Below, piece after piece: positions 43,723-51,933 of a stretch of 52,884 bases of DNA (its first letter is position 1; every line of letters starts with the position of its first letter). The translations under genes and the position numbers were made by a program. Under the pieces are notes generated by a model, which made no database searches, was not told where the DNA came from, and saw nothing but the letters and a program-made list of their open reading frames with translations. Origin of the DNA: Candidatus Thorarchaeota archaeon (GTDB lineage: Archaea > Asgardarchaeota > Thorarchaeia > Thorarchaeales > Thorarchaeaceae); the NCBI GenBank assembly GCA_004376265.1, contig SOKL01000045.1:1-52884 (forward strand), in the 5' to 3' direction.

Positions 43723-45939
43723 ATGCCGGAGCGGGCTTTATTGAGCACACTAAGAAAACTGGAACTCCAACAGGTCGCCCCCCGTTTGTTGGAGTTGCTC
43801 AGAAGGCAAGGACTTGCTACACTTACTAAATTCCAGGCTCTTGCAGTTGAACAGAGGATCATGAGAGGAAATAGTCAGCTCCTTGTAACTTACGATTATA
43901 ACGAAGCGTATCTTGTTGGTGAAATTGCATTACTGAATCGAGTGGCCTCCGATCATAGAGCTCGGGCAGTTGTTCTTTGCCCGAACCCATATCAAGCAGA
44001 AAAGAGATTCAAGTCCATTAGTCACCAATGCAGGCGCCTTGGTATTGAAGCCTCTCAGATTATTCGAAGAAGGGATGCCACTAAAGATGCTGTGTCGGGT
44101 AGAGTGATTGTCACAACCTTTACTTCCTTTGACATTGCAACACGAGTCAATCCAGATATCATCAATGGATTGGTATACGTCCTGATAGACCGCTTGGATT
44201 TGATTGGTCAACAGGGCATTGGAGCAAGTCTTGAAACCATTCTCGTGACGCTCTTGGGAAATCCCGATATCCAATATGTCGCAATTTGTCCACCTCTAGA
44301 AGATATCGATGAACTCAATAAATGGCTGAATGCAGAGCTTGTTCATGACCCTAAAACTGACGTGAAATTGATCTTCAGTGTGAAAGCTGTTGAAGATTCA
44401 AGAGATGCTATTGCAGATCTGACTCAATTCGTGCATTATCGTAAGGGTCAAGTGATGATTCTTTGTGCAAACACCAGTACTTCTGAAGAGTTAGCCCTGG
44501 AATTAGCAGGTATTGAAATGAAAAATGATTCAGCAGTTCTTGATCTAAAACTCTCTCCTGAGCATAGAGATGACCTCAGATATCTGTCCCAGGACATTAG
44601 AGAAAAATATCCTCAGTGTAAAACCACAGAAGACTTGGTAAAGACTGTGTCTAGAGGCGTTGCATTCTTTCATGAAGGAGTTGGAATGACCCATAGAAGG
44701 ATTATCTCTTCCGCGTGGGAAGAGGGATTACTTCCTGTCATCATCATGCCAACTCGTTTTGCCATCGCAAGCGGTCTTCGAGCCACTGTCGTATTCCTGA
44801 TGGGTGTGTACATGCAGGAGTTTGGAAAAGAGATCTCACAAGATGACGCTGTCACTATGTTATCTGAGTGGCAGCTCAGTGATGTTCTTGAGGCTGCAGG
44901 AAGGAGAGGAATAGACAACGAAGCATTTGGTGTAGTTGTTGTTGATAATGAATCAGAGAAGACCAGGGTGATTGAGAAGTACTTCGAAATCGATTCGGAA
45001 GGCAATTTGCAACCCAGATTGGGAGAAGTAGATAGTGTAATGGATGAAACTGAGAATATTCAAGACCTAGTCCTCAGACAACTCTGTGGAAAAACTGAAG
45101 ATGGGGAAGATCCGTTCTCAATTATAGATCGCACATTTTGGGGGAGTAGTAGCCGTGTGACCGAGTTGAGTCAGACGGATATTCAGACCGAAGCGGCTGT
45201 AGATAGTCGTCTTGCAATGCGTTCCACGAGGTCAACATTTTCAAGGGCAAAGGAAATTCCAGATAGCAGTATTAAGCTCGTATCAGTGAGGCCTGATAAG
45301 ATTGAGGGGCTCGTACATAGTGGTAGTCGAGAGATATGGCATTATGCGACTTTACGATCCAAGGATGGTGTTTCATGTTCTTGTGAATCGTGGAAATATC
45401 AAGGAATTAGAAAGCATCGACTATGCAAGCATCTTGTGAAGTTTGCGCGATACGCTCTGGACAACGAAGATTCAAAACCATATGCTGCGGGAGTGATTCT
45501 TCAAGCCTTACGCGGGCTTGAGGTGTATGATGAACTTGAAACGGATAGACTGATAATTCGTGACAAGGACACCGCACGTTGTACTGACCTCGGAAAGAGT
45601 GTATCAGTCCTTGGTGTCCCAGTAAGAGATACCAAGAAAGTGATGCGAGCAATTGCTGATGAAAAAAGTGATTTGAAAACCATTCTGAAGAGTGTGGTTT
45701 TATCGCGAACTACATTGCCAAAGGATGTTGTGAAACGCGTCTTAGATAGACTTCCAGCAAAGACCATTGAAGAAATTGTCTGTGAAGAGGACATGCCGGG
45801 TATTATTGAGAACTGTTTAGAGGAATTAGAATACATCAACTCAATCCTTCAAAAATTAATGACTTCAAAGCATGGTGCAAGAAAAGAGAGCAAGAAACTC
45901 CATAACAATCTCTTAATGCTTTTAGAGTCCATGAGATAA
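43723..45939 (+). CDS. Hel308-like helicase homologue without ATPase motifs, with SWIM zinc finger
   Basis: 738 aa. The overall path follows a Ski2/Hel308 SF2 helicase: a Q-motif-like LTKFQALAVEQ (33-43), a DEAD-type domain, the VAFFHEGVGMTHRRIISSAWEEGLLPVIIMPTRFA segment, and AAGRRGIDNEAFG where Hel308 has AGRAGRP. But Walker A is replaced by TYDYNEAY (56-63), DExH reads DRLD (156-159) and the SAT motif reads CPP. ATP hydrolysis is therefore unlikely. A SWIM finger, C552-x-C554...C568-x-H570, and a helical tail follow. Probably a nucleic-acid-binding scaffold in repair or transcription. The length and lack of frameshifts argue against a pseudogene. Confidence 0.75.
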   Translation: MPERALLSTLRKLELQQVAPRLLELLRRQGLATLTKFQALAVEQRIMRGNSQLLVTYDYNEAYLVGEIALLNRVASDHRARAVVLCPNPYQAEKRFKSISHQCRRLGIEASQIIRRRDATKDAVSGRVIVTTFTSFDIATRVNPDIINGLVYVLIDRLDLIGQQGIGASLETILVTLLGNPDIQYVAICPPLEDIDELNKWLNAELVHDPKTDVKLIFSVKAVEDSRDAIADLTQFVHYRKGQVMILCANTSTSEELALELAGIEMKNDSAVLDLKLSPEHRDDLRYLSQDIREKYPQCKTTEDLVKTVSRGVAFFHEGVGMTHRRIISSAWEEGLLPVIIMPTRFAIASGLRATVVFLMGVYMQEFGKEISQDDAVTMLSEWQLSDVLEAAGRRGIDNEAFGVVVVDNESEKTRVIEKYFEIDSEGNLQPRLGEVDSVMDETENIQDLVLRQLCGKTEDGEDPFSIIDRTFWGSSSRVTELSQTDIQTEAAVDSRLAMRSTRSTFSRAKEIPDSSIKLVSVRPDKIEGLVHSGSREIWHYATLRSKDGVSCSCESWKYQGIRKHRLCKHLVKFARYALDNEDSKPYAAGVILQALRGLEVYDELETDRLIIRDKDTARCTDLGKSVSVLGVPVRDTKKVMRAIADEKSDLKTILKSVVLSRTTLPKDVVKRVLDRLPAKTIEEIVCEEDMPGIIENCLEELEYINSILQKLMTSKHGARKESKKLHNNLLMLLESMR

Positions 45940-45990
45940 CATTTTTACGTCAGTAACCGTGTGGCGGCTCAGACCTCAAGGGTGAATTCT

Positions 45991-47136
45991 ATGAAATTGT
46001 TTGAACACGAGGCAAAGGATATTTTCCGAGCCTTCAAGATGCCAACTCCTCTTGGTGGCTTAGCTAAGACTCCGAAAGAGGCAAAGGAAAGAGCTGTAGA
46101 GGTCGGAAAGCCCGTTGTTGTCAAGGCAATGGTACTTGCAGGAAAGAGAGGCAAGGCGGGCGGTGTAAAATTCGCTGATACTCCGAATGAAGCAAAGAAG
46201 TTTGCTGAAGAGATTCTGAAGATGCGTATCAACGATCTCCCAGTTGAGGCTGTTCTGATTGAAGAAAAACTCGATATCGAACAGGAGATTTATGCAGGAA
46301 TCACCATTGACAGAAATGAACGGAAATACGTGGTAATTGGAAGTGCTGCCGGGGGAATGTCAATCGAAGAACTTGCTGATGAGAGTCCAGAAAAGATTAT
46401 CAAAATGCACGTTGATCCAGACCTTGGATTCCAACCGTTTGAAGCCCGGCAGATGGCTATTGCCATGGGATTCAAGGGTAAGCAAATCAACAAGCTTGGA
46501 AGCTTTTTTGTGAAACTTTGGAATATCGTCGAAGCTTTCGATGTTGAACTAACAGAAATCAATCCGTTGATTCTTACTAAGGATGGAAGATTCTTTGCTG
46601 CCGATGCGAGACTGAATATCGACGATAACTCACTCTATAGACATCAAGACATCATTGAGAAGATCAAGCGAGAACCTGCTGTGCAAAATGAGCGTGAAAG
46701 ATTAGCAACTGAAAATAATATGGCCTATGTAGAACTCGATGGAAATATCGCATGCATCTGTAATGGCGCAGGTCTAACTATGGCGACTTTAGATACAGTT
46801 TCAGTTTTTGGAGGAGAGGCTAGCACATTTCTCGACCTTGGAGGAGGAGCGGATGCTGAGAGAGTTGAGAAGGGTATTGAGATCGCTTTAATGTATCCAA
46901 AAGTGAAAGCAATCTTAGTCAACATAATGGCTGGGATCACGAGATGCGATGATGTTGCGAGAGGAATTCTGGCAGCAAGAAATGATGGAGATATCACTGC
47001 GCCCATGGTTATTCGGATGGTAGGTACTAACGAAGAAGAGGGACAAGAAATTCTGGAAAAAGCAGGAATACCATTCCTCCAAACGATGGAAGAAGCCGCC
47101 TCGAAGGTGGTTGAGCTTGTAAAGGAGGTTGCTTAG
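45991..47136 (+). CDS. sucC: Succinyl-CoA synthetase beta subunit (ADP/GDP-forming)
   Basis: 381 aa from ATG 45991, with AAGGGTGA just upstream; an ORF extension to 45961 lacks support. An ATP-grasp domain at the start (MKLFEHEAKDIFRAFKMPTP), the catalytic Glu-rich EINPLIL near 200 and a C-terminal CoA-ligase domain with VNIMAGITRCDDVARGI. It converts succinyl-CoA to succinate with formation of nucleoside triphosphate in the TCA cycle or in amino-acid fermentation. It is directly followed by the alpha subunit, with GGAGG for that gene inside its own end. Confidence 0.96.
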   Translation: MKLFEHEAKDIFRAFKMPTPLGGLAKTPKEAKERAVEVGKPVVVKAMVLAGKRGKAGGVKFADTPNEAKKFAEEILKMRINDLPVEAVLIEEKLDIEQEIYAGITIDRNERKYVVIGSAAGGMSIEELADESPEKIIKMHVDPDLGFQPFEARQMAIAMGFKGKQINKLGSFFVKLWNIVEAFDVELTEINPLILTKDGRFFAADARLNIDDNSLYRHQDIIEKIKREPAVQNERERLATENNMAYVELDGNIACICNGAGLTMATLDTVSVFGGEASTFLDLGGGADAERVEKGIEIALMYPKVKAILVNIMAGITRCDDVARGILAARNDGDITAPMVIRMVGTNEEEGQEILEKAGIPFLQTMEEAASKVVELVKEVA

Positions 47137-48006
47137 ATGGCAATTCTCGTAGACAAAGACACCAAGATCATAGTACAGGGGATAACAGGTGGGCAGGGCA
47201 CATTTCATTCTGAAGCCATGCTTGAATACGGTACTAAGATAGTTGCGGGAGTCACTCCTGGCAAGTCCGGAGAAGAGGTTAATGGGGTACCTGTCTTTGA
47301 TAGCGTCATTGAAGCAAAAGAGGCAAAGGGAGCTAATGCTTCAATCATCTTCGTTCCAGCCCCATTTGCCGGGGATGCCGCTTTTGAGGCGATTGCCGCA
47401 GATCTCAATCCAATTGTCGTAATTACAGAACATGTACCAGTAAAGGATGAAATTCGAGTAATCCATGCTGCAAAGGCGAAAGGAATCACTGTAGTTGGCC
47501 CCAATACCCCTGGAATTATCACACCTGGTGCAAAACAGAAGGTCGGAATCATGCCAGGTCATGTCTTTTCAGATGGTGACGTTGGGCTCATGTCTCGAAG
47601 TGGAACACTGACTTACGAGATTGCTGCTGGAATGACAACCGCAGGTATTGGAATATCTACAGCGCTTGGTCTGGGAGGCGATCCATGCGTAGGACTCACC
47701 ACAATTGAAGCGGTCAAGCTGTTCAAAGAGGACAAAGACACTAAAGCGCTGGTCTTAGTTGGTGAAATTGGCGGTGATGCGGAAGAAAGAGCTGCAGCCT
47801 ACATCAAGAAGGAATATGACCTTCCAGTTGTTGGATATATAGCAGGTAGAACTGCTCCTCCGGGAAAACGCATGGGACATGCTGGTGCTATCATCAGTGG
47901 AAGTTCAGGGACCGCTGCAGCGAAGATTAAGGCACTAAATGATGCAGGAGTTGCAGTTGCTGACAAACCCAGCGACATTGCTAGACTCCTGAAGAAAGCT
48001 CTGTGA
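47137..48006 (+). CDS. sucD: Succinyl-CoA synthetase alpha subunit
   Basis: 289 aa, standard length. The CoA-binding Rossmann domain opens with IIVQGITGGQGTFH. The phosphorylated histidine is in KRMGHAGAI (about residue 247), and GPNTPGIITPG and GLGGDPCVG complete the active site. The gene starts on the base after the sucC stop and has a perfect GGAGG upstream, so subunits are made in equal amounts. Both subunits look active. Confidence 0.97.
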   Translation: MAILVDKDTKIIVQGITGGQGTFHSEAMLEYGTKIVAGVTPGKSGEEVNGVPVFDSVIEAKEAKGANASIIFVPAPFAGDAAFEAIAADLNPIVVITEHVPVKDEIRVIHAAKAKGITVVGPNTPGIITPGAKQKVGIMPGHVFSDGDVGLMSRSGTLTYEIAAGMTTAGIGISTALGLGGDPCVGLTTIEAVKLFKEDKDTKALVLVGEIGGDAEERAAAYIKKEYDLPVVGYIAGRTAPPGKRMGHAGAIISGSSGTAAAKIKALNDAGVAVADKPSDIARLLKKAL

Positions 48007-48055
48007 CGGTTCGATGGAATCTTTTATGGAAAGAGCACAAGCTTTTAAAACACAA

Positions 48056-48077
48056 CCCGGCTGGAAAGCCGAGCGGG
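48056..48077 (+). promoter_or_regulatory. Stem-loop in the eL40 leader
   Basis: GGCT-GGAA-AGCC forms a stem with a four-base loop, extended by CCC pairing with GGG across a four-base bulge (GAGC). It lies in the 5' leader of the eL40 gene, downstream of a TATA-like CTTTTAAAA (48042-48050). Ribosomal-protein mRNAs are often autoregulated by such leader hairpins, but I have no direct proof here. Confidence 0.4.
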
Positions 48078-48124
48078 CTAACTAGAAACTATCTGTTCGC
48101 CTTCATTGAAAAGAGGTTCAAGAG

Positions 48125-48283
48125 ATGCCAGTAGCTGACATCGAAAAACGTAGGCTTGCACAGCATTACCTGCTGTACAAGTCCGTATGCCGATATTGTG
48201 GAGCAACTAATCCACTTAAGGCGAAAAAATGCAGAAAATGCAAGACCAAGGACCTCAGACCAAAGAGACGGACTAAGAAGTAA
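48125..48283 (+). CDS. rpl40e: Ribosomal protein eL40
   Basis: 52 aa, normal for archaeal eL40. The four-cysteine zinc finger CRYCG-(x)n-CRKCK is complete, and the basic tail ends RRTKK. It is a large-subunit ribosomal protein near the GTPase centre. It is preceded by a TATA-like box and a leader hairpin, and followed 22 nt later by a tRNA fragment. Together with eL38 at 51983 it seems to have flanked an intact tRNA before an insertion split the locus. Confidence 0.95.
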   Translation: MPVADIEKRRLAQHYLLYKSVCRYCGATNPLKAKKCRKCKTKDLRPKRRTKK

Positions 48284-48305
48284 TTCTGGATCCCATGGCC
48301 GATTA

Positions 48306-48355
48306 GGGCCGGTGGTCTAGCCCGGTTATGACGTCGCCTTTATACGGCGAAAGTC
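48306..48355 (+). pseudogene. 5' two-thirds of a tRNA (anticodon loop UAU), truncated
   Basis: The acceptor 5' strand GGGCCGG, D-arm, and anticodon arm TCGCC-TTTATAC-GGCGA are all well formed, and 48306-48337 is identical to the exons of the tRNA-Val at 50799-50906. It ends after the variable loop AAGTC; no T-arm or 3' acceptor strand follows. The anticodon in the loop is UAU (isoleucine, AUA) though the body is valine-like. From 48356 the sequence becomes the 93-nt dispersed element. It is either a tRNA broken by insertion or the 5' half of a split tRNA; the first seems likelier. Confidence 0.65.
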
Positions 48356-48448
48356 AGCTCAATTATGCCGAGATATGTCATTATCTCACTCCACTTGAAC
48401 CCTAGCACAGGAAAATGACCGGGGATGACGCCACGCCAATACTTTCTG
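48356..48448 (+). repeat. Dispersed 93-nt conserved element, copy B
   Basis: Gapless 93-nt alignment with 1003-911 (minus strand); by hand 71 of 93 positions agree. Its first base is exactly where the tRNA sequence stops, which suggests it marks the edge of an inserted segment. It shares the GAGATA/TATCTC hairpin and the CACAGGAAAATGACC block. A reading frame common to both copies is broken by a TAG in this copy. Confidence 0.6.
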
Positions 48449-48452
48449 TAAT

Positions 48453-49022
48453 CTATTCCAGAGCAAGACCTTTTGGCTGATCTATTGGTTTTGTTTCTAG
48501 GTCTAATGTCGCAAAGAAGCCAGAAGCTAGTAGATTTGAAAGAACCAGAAGTACAAATCCAGCTGGTGGAATAGCCAGCAGTACAATCCCAGTGACGATG
48601 AGGGAATTACCAGCGATTTTACCCAAGGAATCTGCTGGTCTGAGTAATGTCATACTATATCCAGCCATTATCAAATACAATACTGTAGCACCGATTCCTA
48701 TCAGAGCAAAGGCGAGATCATTAATTGAGTGTCCAGTAGTATAGAGTGTGAAGAGTACTATGAACTCCAACGCCGTTGCAAAGAAACCAACCACTGCAGT
48801 GCCAGCAAAGATACTCTGCTTTATTTTCAAGAAAATGACACAGAACCCTATTCCTTGAAGTCCTACCCAAAATGTCCAAAGGACCGCTTCAATGAGTAGT
48901 TGTGTAACAGGCACTCCTCCATTTAGCAGAGTACCTATCATATTGTATGTGGTCAAGATTCCTGTTCCAATTCCAAAGATGCTTCCAACGACCGACAATA
49001 CGATATACTGTTTATCACTCAA
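48453..49022 (-). CDS. Membrane protein with about six helices, 189 aa
   Basis: Hydrophobic throughout: helices near residues 7-28, 40-62, 70-92, 100-120, 130-155 and a final one near 158-172. No charged motif or known family is recognised. It lies inside the segment that separates the tRNA fragments, so it may be cargo of an inserted element. Its 3' end abuts repeat copy B, and its start faces the HTH-HNH gene across a 96-nt divergent region. Confidence 0.65.
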   Translation of the reverse strand: MSDKQYIVLSVVGSIFGIGTGILTTYNMIGTLLNGGVPVTQLLIEAVLWTFWVGLQGIGFCVIFLKIKQSIFAGTAVVGFFATALEFIVLFTLYTTGHSINDLAFALIGIGATVLYLIMAGYSMTLLRPADSLGKIAGNSLIVTGIVLLAIPPAGFVLLVLSNLLASGFFATLDLETKPIDQPKGLALE

Positions 49023-49118
49023 TCAATTCACCCTCAAAAGGAGCAAGACGCAGCTGTGTATTATTTCTTAGATTTCTATTCATAGGTCCTTTTCAACCCC
49101 CATCAGTACATAGTCTCG

Positions 49119-50792
49119 GTGAACATATTGTGTGAAACAATCGTCCAGAACAAGCAGTGCATTGATGTTCAAGAGGTTCATCATCTGTATTTTAATCAGG
49201 GTCTTTCGTTGTTGGAGGCTGGCAAGAAACTTGGTTTCGAATCCCCAAGACCAATACAACGCATCTTCAAGGAACAAGGTTGGGAAGCTCGACCATCAGG
49301 TTTTCAGAGAAAATCCAAAGACTATGAGGAAATGCATCGATTGTATTTCGAAGATAGATACTCCTTGAAGGAGATAGCTCGGAAATATGACATGCACAGG
49401 CACACTATAGGGAAGATTTTCAAGGAACAGGGCTGGATCACACGAAGAACTGCTGCTATAGAGAGGAGCAGATCCATATCCACAAAAGGAAGAAGAAAAA
49501 TTCCTTCGAAGAGAGTTATCGACACCTTCGAAGTCTATCGACTGTATTATGGTGAAGGATTAACGATGATGGAGGTCGCTAAGAGGTTCGGCTTTAAGTC
49601 TTCAAAACCGATACAACGCATCTTCAGGAAACAGGGTTGGATCACACGAAAAACTGCTGCTATTGGGAAGAGTGATTCAATATCTAAACAAACTGCAAAA
49701 AGGATGAACAAATCACAATCCCAGAGGAGTAGATTAATACCAAAACAAGCTGTTGTAAAGAGAAATAAATCGAAATCTAAGACAAGTAGCAAAATTCTGC
49801 AGAGGTCAATCGACCCCGCTGAAGTGTACCAGCTCTATTTTGTTGATGGACTATCAATGATGGATATTTCCAAGAAATTGGGTTTCAAGTCCTCGCATTA
49901 CATATCTAGTTTATTCAAAAGAATGAGGTGGAAGCCTTTCTGGGGAAGATCTTACCGGAAAAACGTCGATGTTGATGATGTATACAGGCTCTATTACATA
50001 GAGGAATTGACCAAGGAGGGGGTAGCTCGAAAACTTGGCATACCTGAATCTAGGATAAGAATAGTGTTCAAGGATATGGGGTGGAAGAGTAGGATACGAT
50101 CATTTGATTCAGAGGAAGAACGTGTCTTAGCAAAAAAGGAAGGAGCCAATAAAACATCACAGAGAATAAAATTTTTGCGGGAAGTAAAATTCGGTACTAA
50201 ATGCCGCCTATGTGGAGAAATACGGATGTTGGCAATACACAAGAAAGATGGTGTAAAGCATAATAGACACTTACTTTGGAAAATGAAATTTCTCCATTCA
50301 GTAGATCCTGATGGGTGGGCAGCGCTTTGTGTCCCTTGCCATAGAGGGGTTCATTGGATGATGGATTCCTTGATGTATGGATGGCAGGAGTTGGAATCTC
50401 TTGCACTAAGGAAACAGCAATCGATAACTAATACTCAAGAACCATTAGAACTTCCAAGTGACGATACGCCCTCTTCAAGCAAGTATTTGAAACTCAGAAG
50501 AAAGTTTGAAGGGGACTCTGCAGAATTACGTGATGCTTTCTTTGGAGATGCATGTAATTTCTGTGGCGCGACTTCAAATGAAAGGAAGATTCCAATTCAT
50601 AGAAAAGATGGAAGACTGCATTCAGAAAGACTAACTAAGAGCGAGAAACACTTCCGAATATTAAATCCCGATGAGTGGGTTTCATTGTGCAGCAAACACC
50701 ATCGCCACGTCCATTGGACTATGGCTACTTTGAATCTCAAATGGGATGACCTGAAATCAGCTAACAATGAGGAAAACTTGCTCGAGAAATGA
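49119..50792 (+). CDS. Five HTH repeats plus two HNH-like zinc domains
   Basis: 557 aa from GTG. Five homologous DNA-binding modules of about 42 residues (near 16-57, 68-109, 135-177, 234-274, 284-326) share Y/F-hydrophobic-Y(L/Y)Y...L-(x)-hydrophobic-A-K-K-GF and end FKxQGW. Two HNH-like domains follow: C362xxC365, IHKKDG at 373-378, N382, C404xxCH408, H412; and C479xxC482, IHRKDG 493-498, C524xxHH528, H532. In both domains the position of the usual general-base His is Lys or Arg, so nuclease activity is doubtful. The tandem HTHs could read a long site. It is a candidate homing-endonuclease-like or recombination protein of the inserted segment. Confidence 0.7.
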   Translation: MNILCETIVQNKQCIDVQEVHHLYFNQGLSLLEAGKKLGFESPRPIQRIFKEQGWEARPSGFQRKSKDYEEMHRLYFEDRYSLKEIARKYDMHRHTIGKIFKEQGWITRRTAAIERSRSISTKGRRKIPSKRVIDTFEVYRLYYGEGLTMMEVAKRFGFKSSKPIQRIFRKQGWITRKTAAIGKSDSISKQTAKRMNKSQSQRSRLIPKQAVVKRNKSKSKTSSKILQRSIDPAEVYQLYFVDGLSMMDISKKLGFKSSHYISSLFKRMRWKPFWGRSYRKNVDVDDVYRLYYIEELTKEGVARKLGIPESRIRIVFKDMGWKSRIRSFDSEEERVLAKKEGANKTSQRIKFLREVKFGTKCRLCGEIRMLAIHKKDGVKHNRHLLWKMKFLHSVDPDGWAALCVPCHRGVHWMMDSLMYGWQELESLALRKQQSITNTQEPLELPSDDTPSSSKYLKLRRKFEGDSAELRDAFFGDACNFCGATSNERKIPIHRKDGRLHSERLTKSEKHFRILNPDEWVSLCSKHHRHVHWTMATLNLKWDDLKSANNEENLLEK

Positions 50793-50798
50793 AAGAAA

Positions 50799-50906
50799 TG
50801 GTGGGCCGGACGAGAGTTGAACTCGTGACCTTCGCAGTGTGAATGCGACGTGAATTAGAAGGTCAAGGAGTTTGACCTAATCATAACCGGGCTAGACCAC
50901 CGGCCC
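50799..50906 (-). tRNA. tRNA-Val (CAC), intron at a non-anticodon site, CCA encoded
   Basis: Minus strand. A 75-nt tRNA plus encoded CCA is interrupted by a 30-nt intron at about 50880-50851, lying between the D-arm and the anticodon stem. Exons give GGGCCGG paired with CCGGCCC, a D-arm, anticodon arm TCGCA-TTCACAC-TGCGA (anticodon CAC, valine GUG) and T-arm ACGAG-TTCAACT-CTCGT. The intron forms its own hairpin (AGGTCAA with TTGACCT), consistent with a bulge-helix-bulge substrate. The intron ends can shift by a base or two. Confidence 0.9.
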
Positions 50907-51116
50907 ATGCGTTCTGGTTTGAATTGCTGATTGGTTATAAGAATGACGCTCAGTTTCACCGAAAAGAGTCACCCTCGGTTCACCATTTCTCTGACTTCTA
51001 CTCCTCTATGTATGGAAGAGACTCGCCCATAAGATAATATGCAGTTTTTCTACAATTGACAGAGAAATCTGAAATCCATGTGGAATTCGAACTCGTTATA
51101 GGAGGATTTTAACGAG

Positions 51117-51287
51117 ATGTTTAAGAAAGAATCAATAGTTGAATCATGCTATGTTGCACCTTGGGGATTACCAAACGAAGAAATTCCATTCCATCTCATT
51201 CTTACCGAAGGTGCCAGATTCGAATCTCCTCCGGCCCACCACTCTAGTTGTCTTTGTGTTCCGAGTTACACGGCAAAATCTATCTAG
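51117..51287 (+). CDS. Doubtful 56-aa ORF ending in tRNA-derived sequence
   Basis: ATG preceded by AGGAGG eleven bases earlier, 56 codons to TAG. Its N-terminal half reads like a protein (FKKESIVESCYVAPWGLPNE), while codons around 51213-51241 are the translated 3' end of a tRNA. Two interpretations remain: a truncated gene fused to an attachment site, as happens when elements integrate at tRNA ends, or a chance frame. I keep it with low confidence. Confidence 0.3.
   Translation: MFKKESIVESCYVAPWGLPNEEIPFHLILTEGARFESPPAHHSSCLCVPSYTAKSI
51219..51241 (+). repeat. tRNA 3'-end fragment 1 (T-loop to CCA)
   Basis: TTCGAAT followed by CTCCTCCGGCCCACCA matches the T-loop through CCA of a tRNA with acceptor strand CCGGCCC, the partner of GGGCCGG at 48306. 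No 5' T-stem strand precedes it, so it is not part of a complete tRNA. The last 19 nt are repeated exactly at 51934-51952. It may be an attachment-site copy or debris from insertion. Confidence 0.6.
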
Positions 51288-51358
51288 TTATCCTTCGTAT
51301 TCATCAAGGTAGTAGTAGCTTAAAGTAGTAGAAACGTTCTGTTGAGGGGTACTGTAAT

Positions 51359-51844
51359 ATGCGAATCGAAAAAAGAGAGATTGCAGCCATAGTTCTATGT
51401 TTAACAATAATCGGAGCATCTGTTTTTGTTGTAGTATTCCCAATTTTGAATACCATTCCATTTGAAACCGTTGATCAAGGGATTCATTGCGGTATTACTG
51501 CTCGAGTTCAATATGTAATAACGGATAATGAAACTTGGGAACAACTATGGACAGACATACATAGTATTAGCTCACATCTTCCTGACCTGCCTATGATAAA
51601 TTTCACTAGTGAGACACTCATTGCGGTTTTTATGGGTGAGAAACATATAGGAGGATACTCCACCGAAATTACGCGAATAACCAGTAGCTGGAATGCCTAT
51701 ACCGTCCATGTCACTGATTATCATCCAGACCCCGAATCTTTAGCGTTGAATTGGTTTACTCAACCATATCATATTGTAAGAATTCCAAGTGAAAGGAATC
51801 TCTCACTTCACTTTGTCAATCAAACTATTATTACGCCGATGTAA
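51359..51844 (+). CDS. PrcB-like secreted/anchored protein
   Basis: 161 aa. A signal anchor spans residues 8-28, then a domain matching the PrcB C-terminal type: INFTSETLIAVFMGEKHIGGY near 80-100, then a VHVTDYHP strand and FTQPYHIVRIP near 140-150. In bacteria PrcB is the lipoprotein partner of a subtilisin-like protease (PrtP); the isolated domain is also common and of unknown role. No protease gene is adjacent. It lies between two copies of the 19-nt tRNA end, which may mark a small insertion. A purine-rich GAGGGG precedes the ATG. Confidence 0.7.
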   Translation: MRIEKREIAAIVLCLTIIGASVFVVVFPILNTIPFETVDQGIHCGITARVQYVITDNETWEQLWTDIHSISSHLPDLPMINFTSETLIAVFMGEKHIGGYSTEITRITSSWNAYTVHVTDYHPDPESLALNWFTQPYHIVRIPSERNLSLHFVNQTIITPM

Positions 51845-51933
51845 TTATACCAATGAAATTCTTTTTTGGTGAACAACGTTAGAGTTATAACCCAATCATT
51901 TGACCTGCCGTTCATCGACGCTGGAGTTTGTAA

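Noticed and set aside
48356-48448. Small protein encoded in the 93-nt element
   Set aside because: A frame shared by both copies is interrupted by TAG in copy B, and several differences change amino acids, so coding is not supported.
51080-51241. Possible inversion between two TTCGAA sites that would restore a T-arm
   Set aside because: After a virtual inversion the T-stem pairs at four of five positions, but no anticodon arm precedes it, so the match is probably chance.
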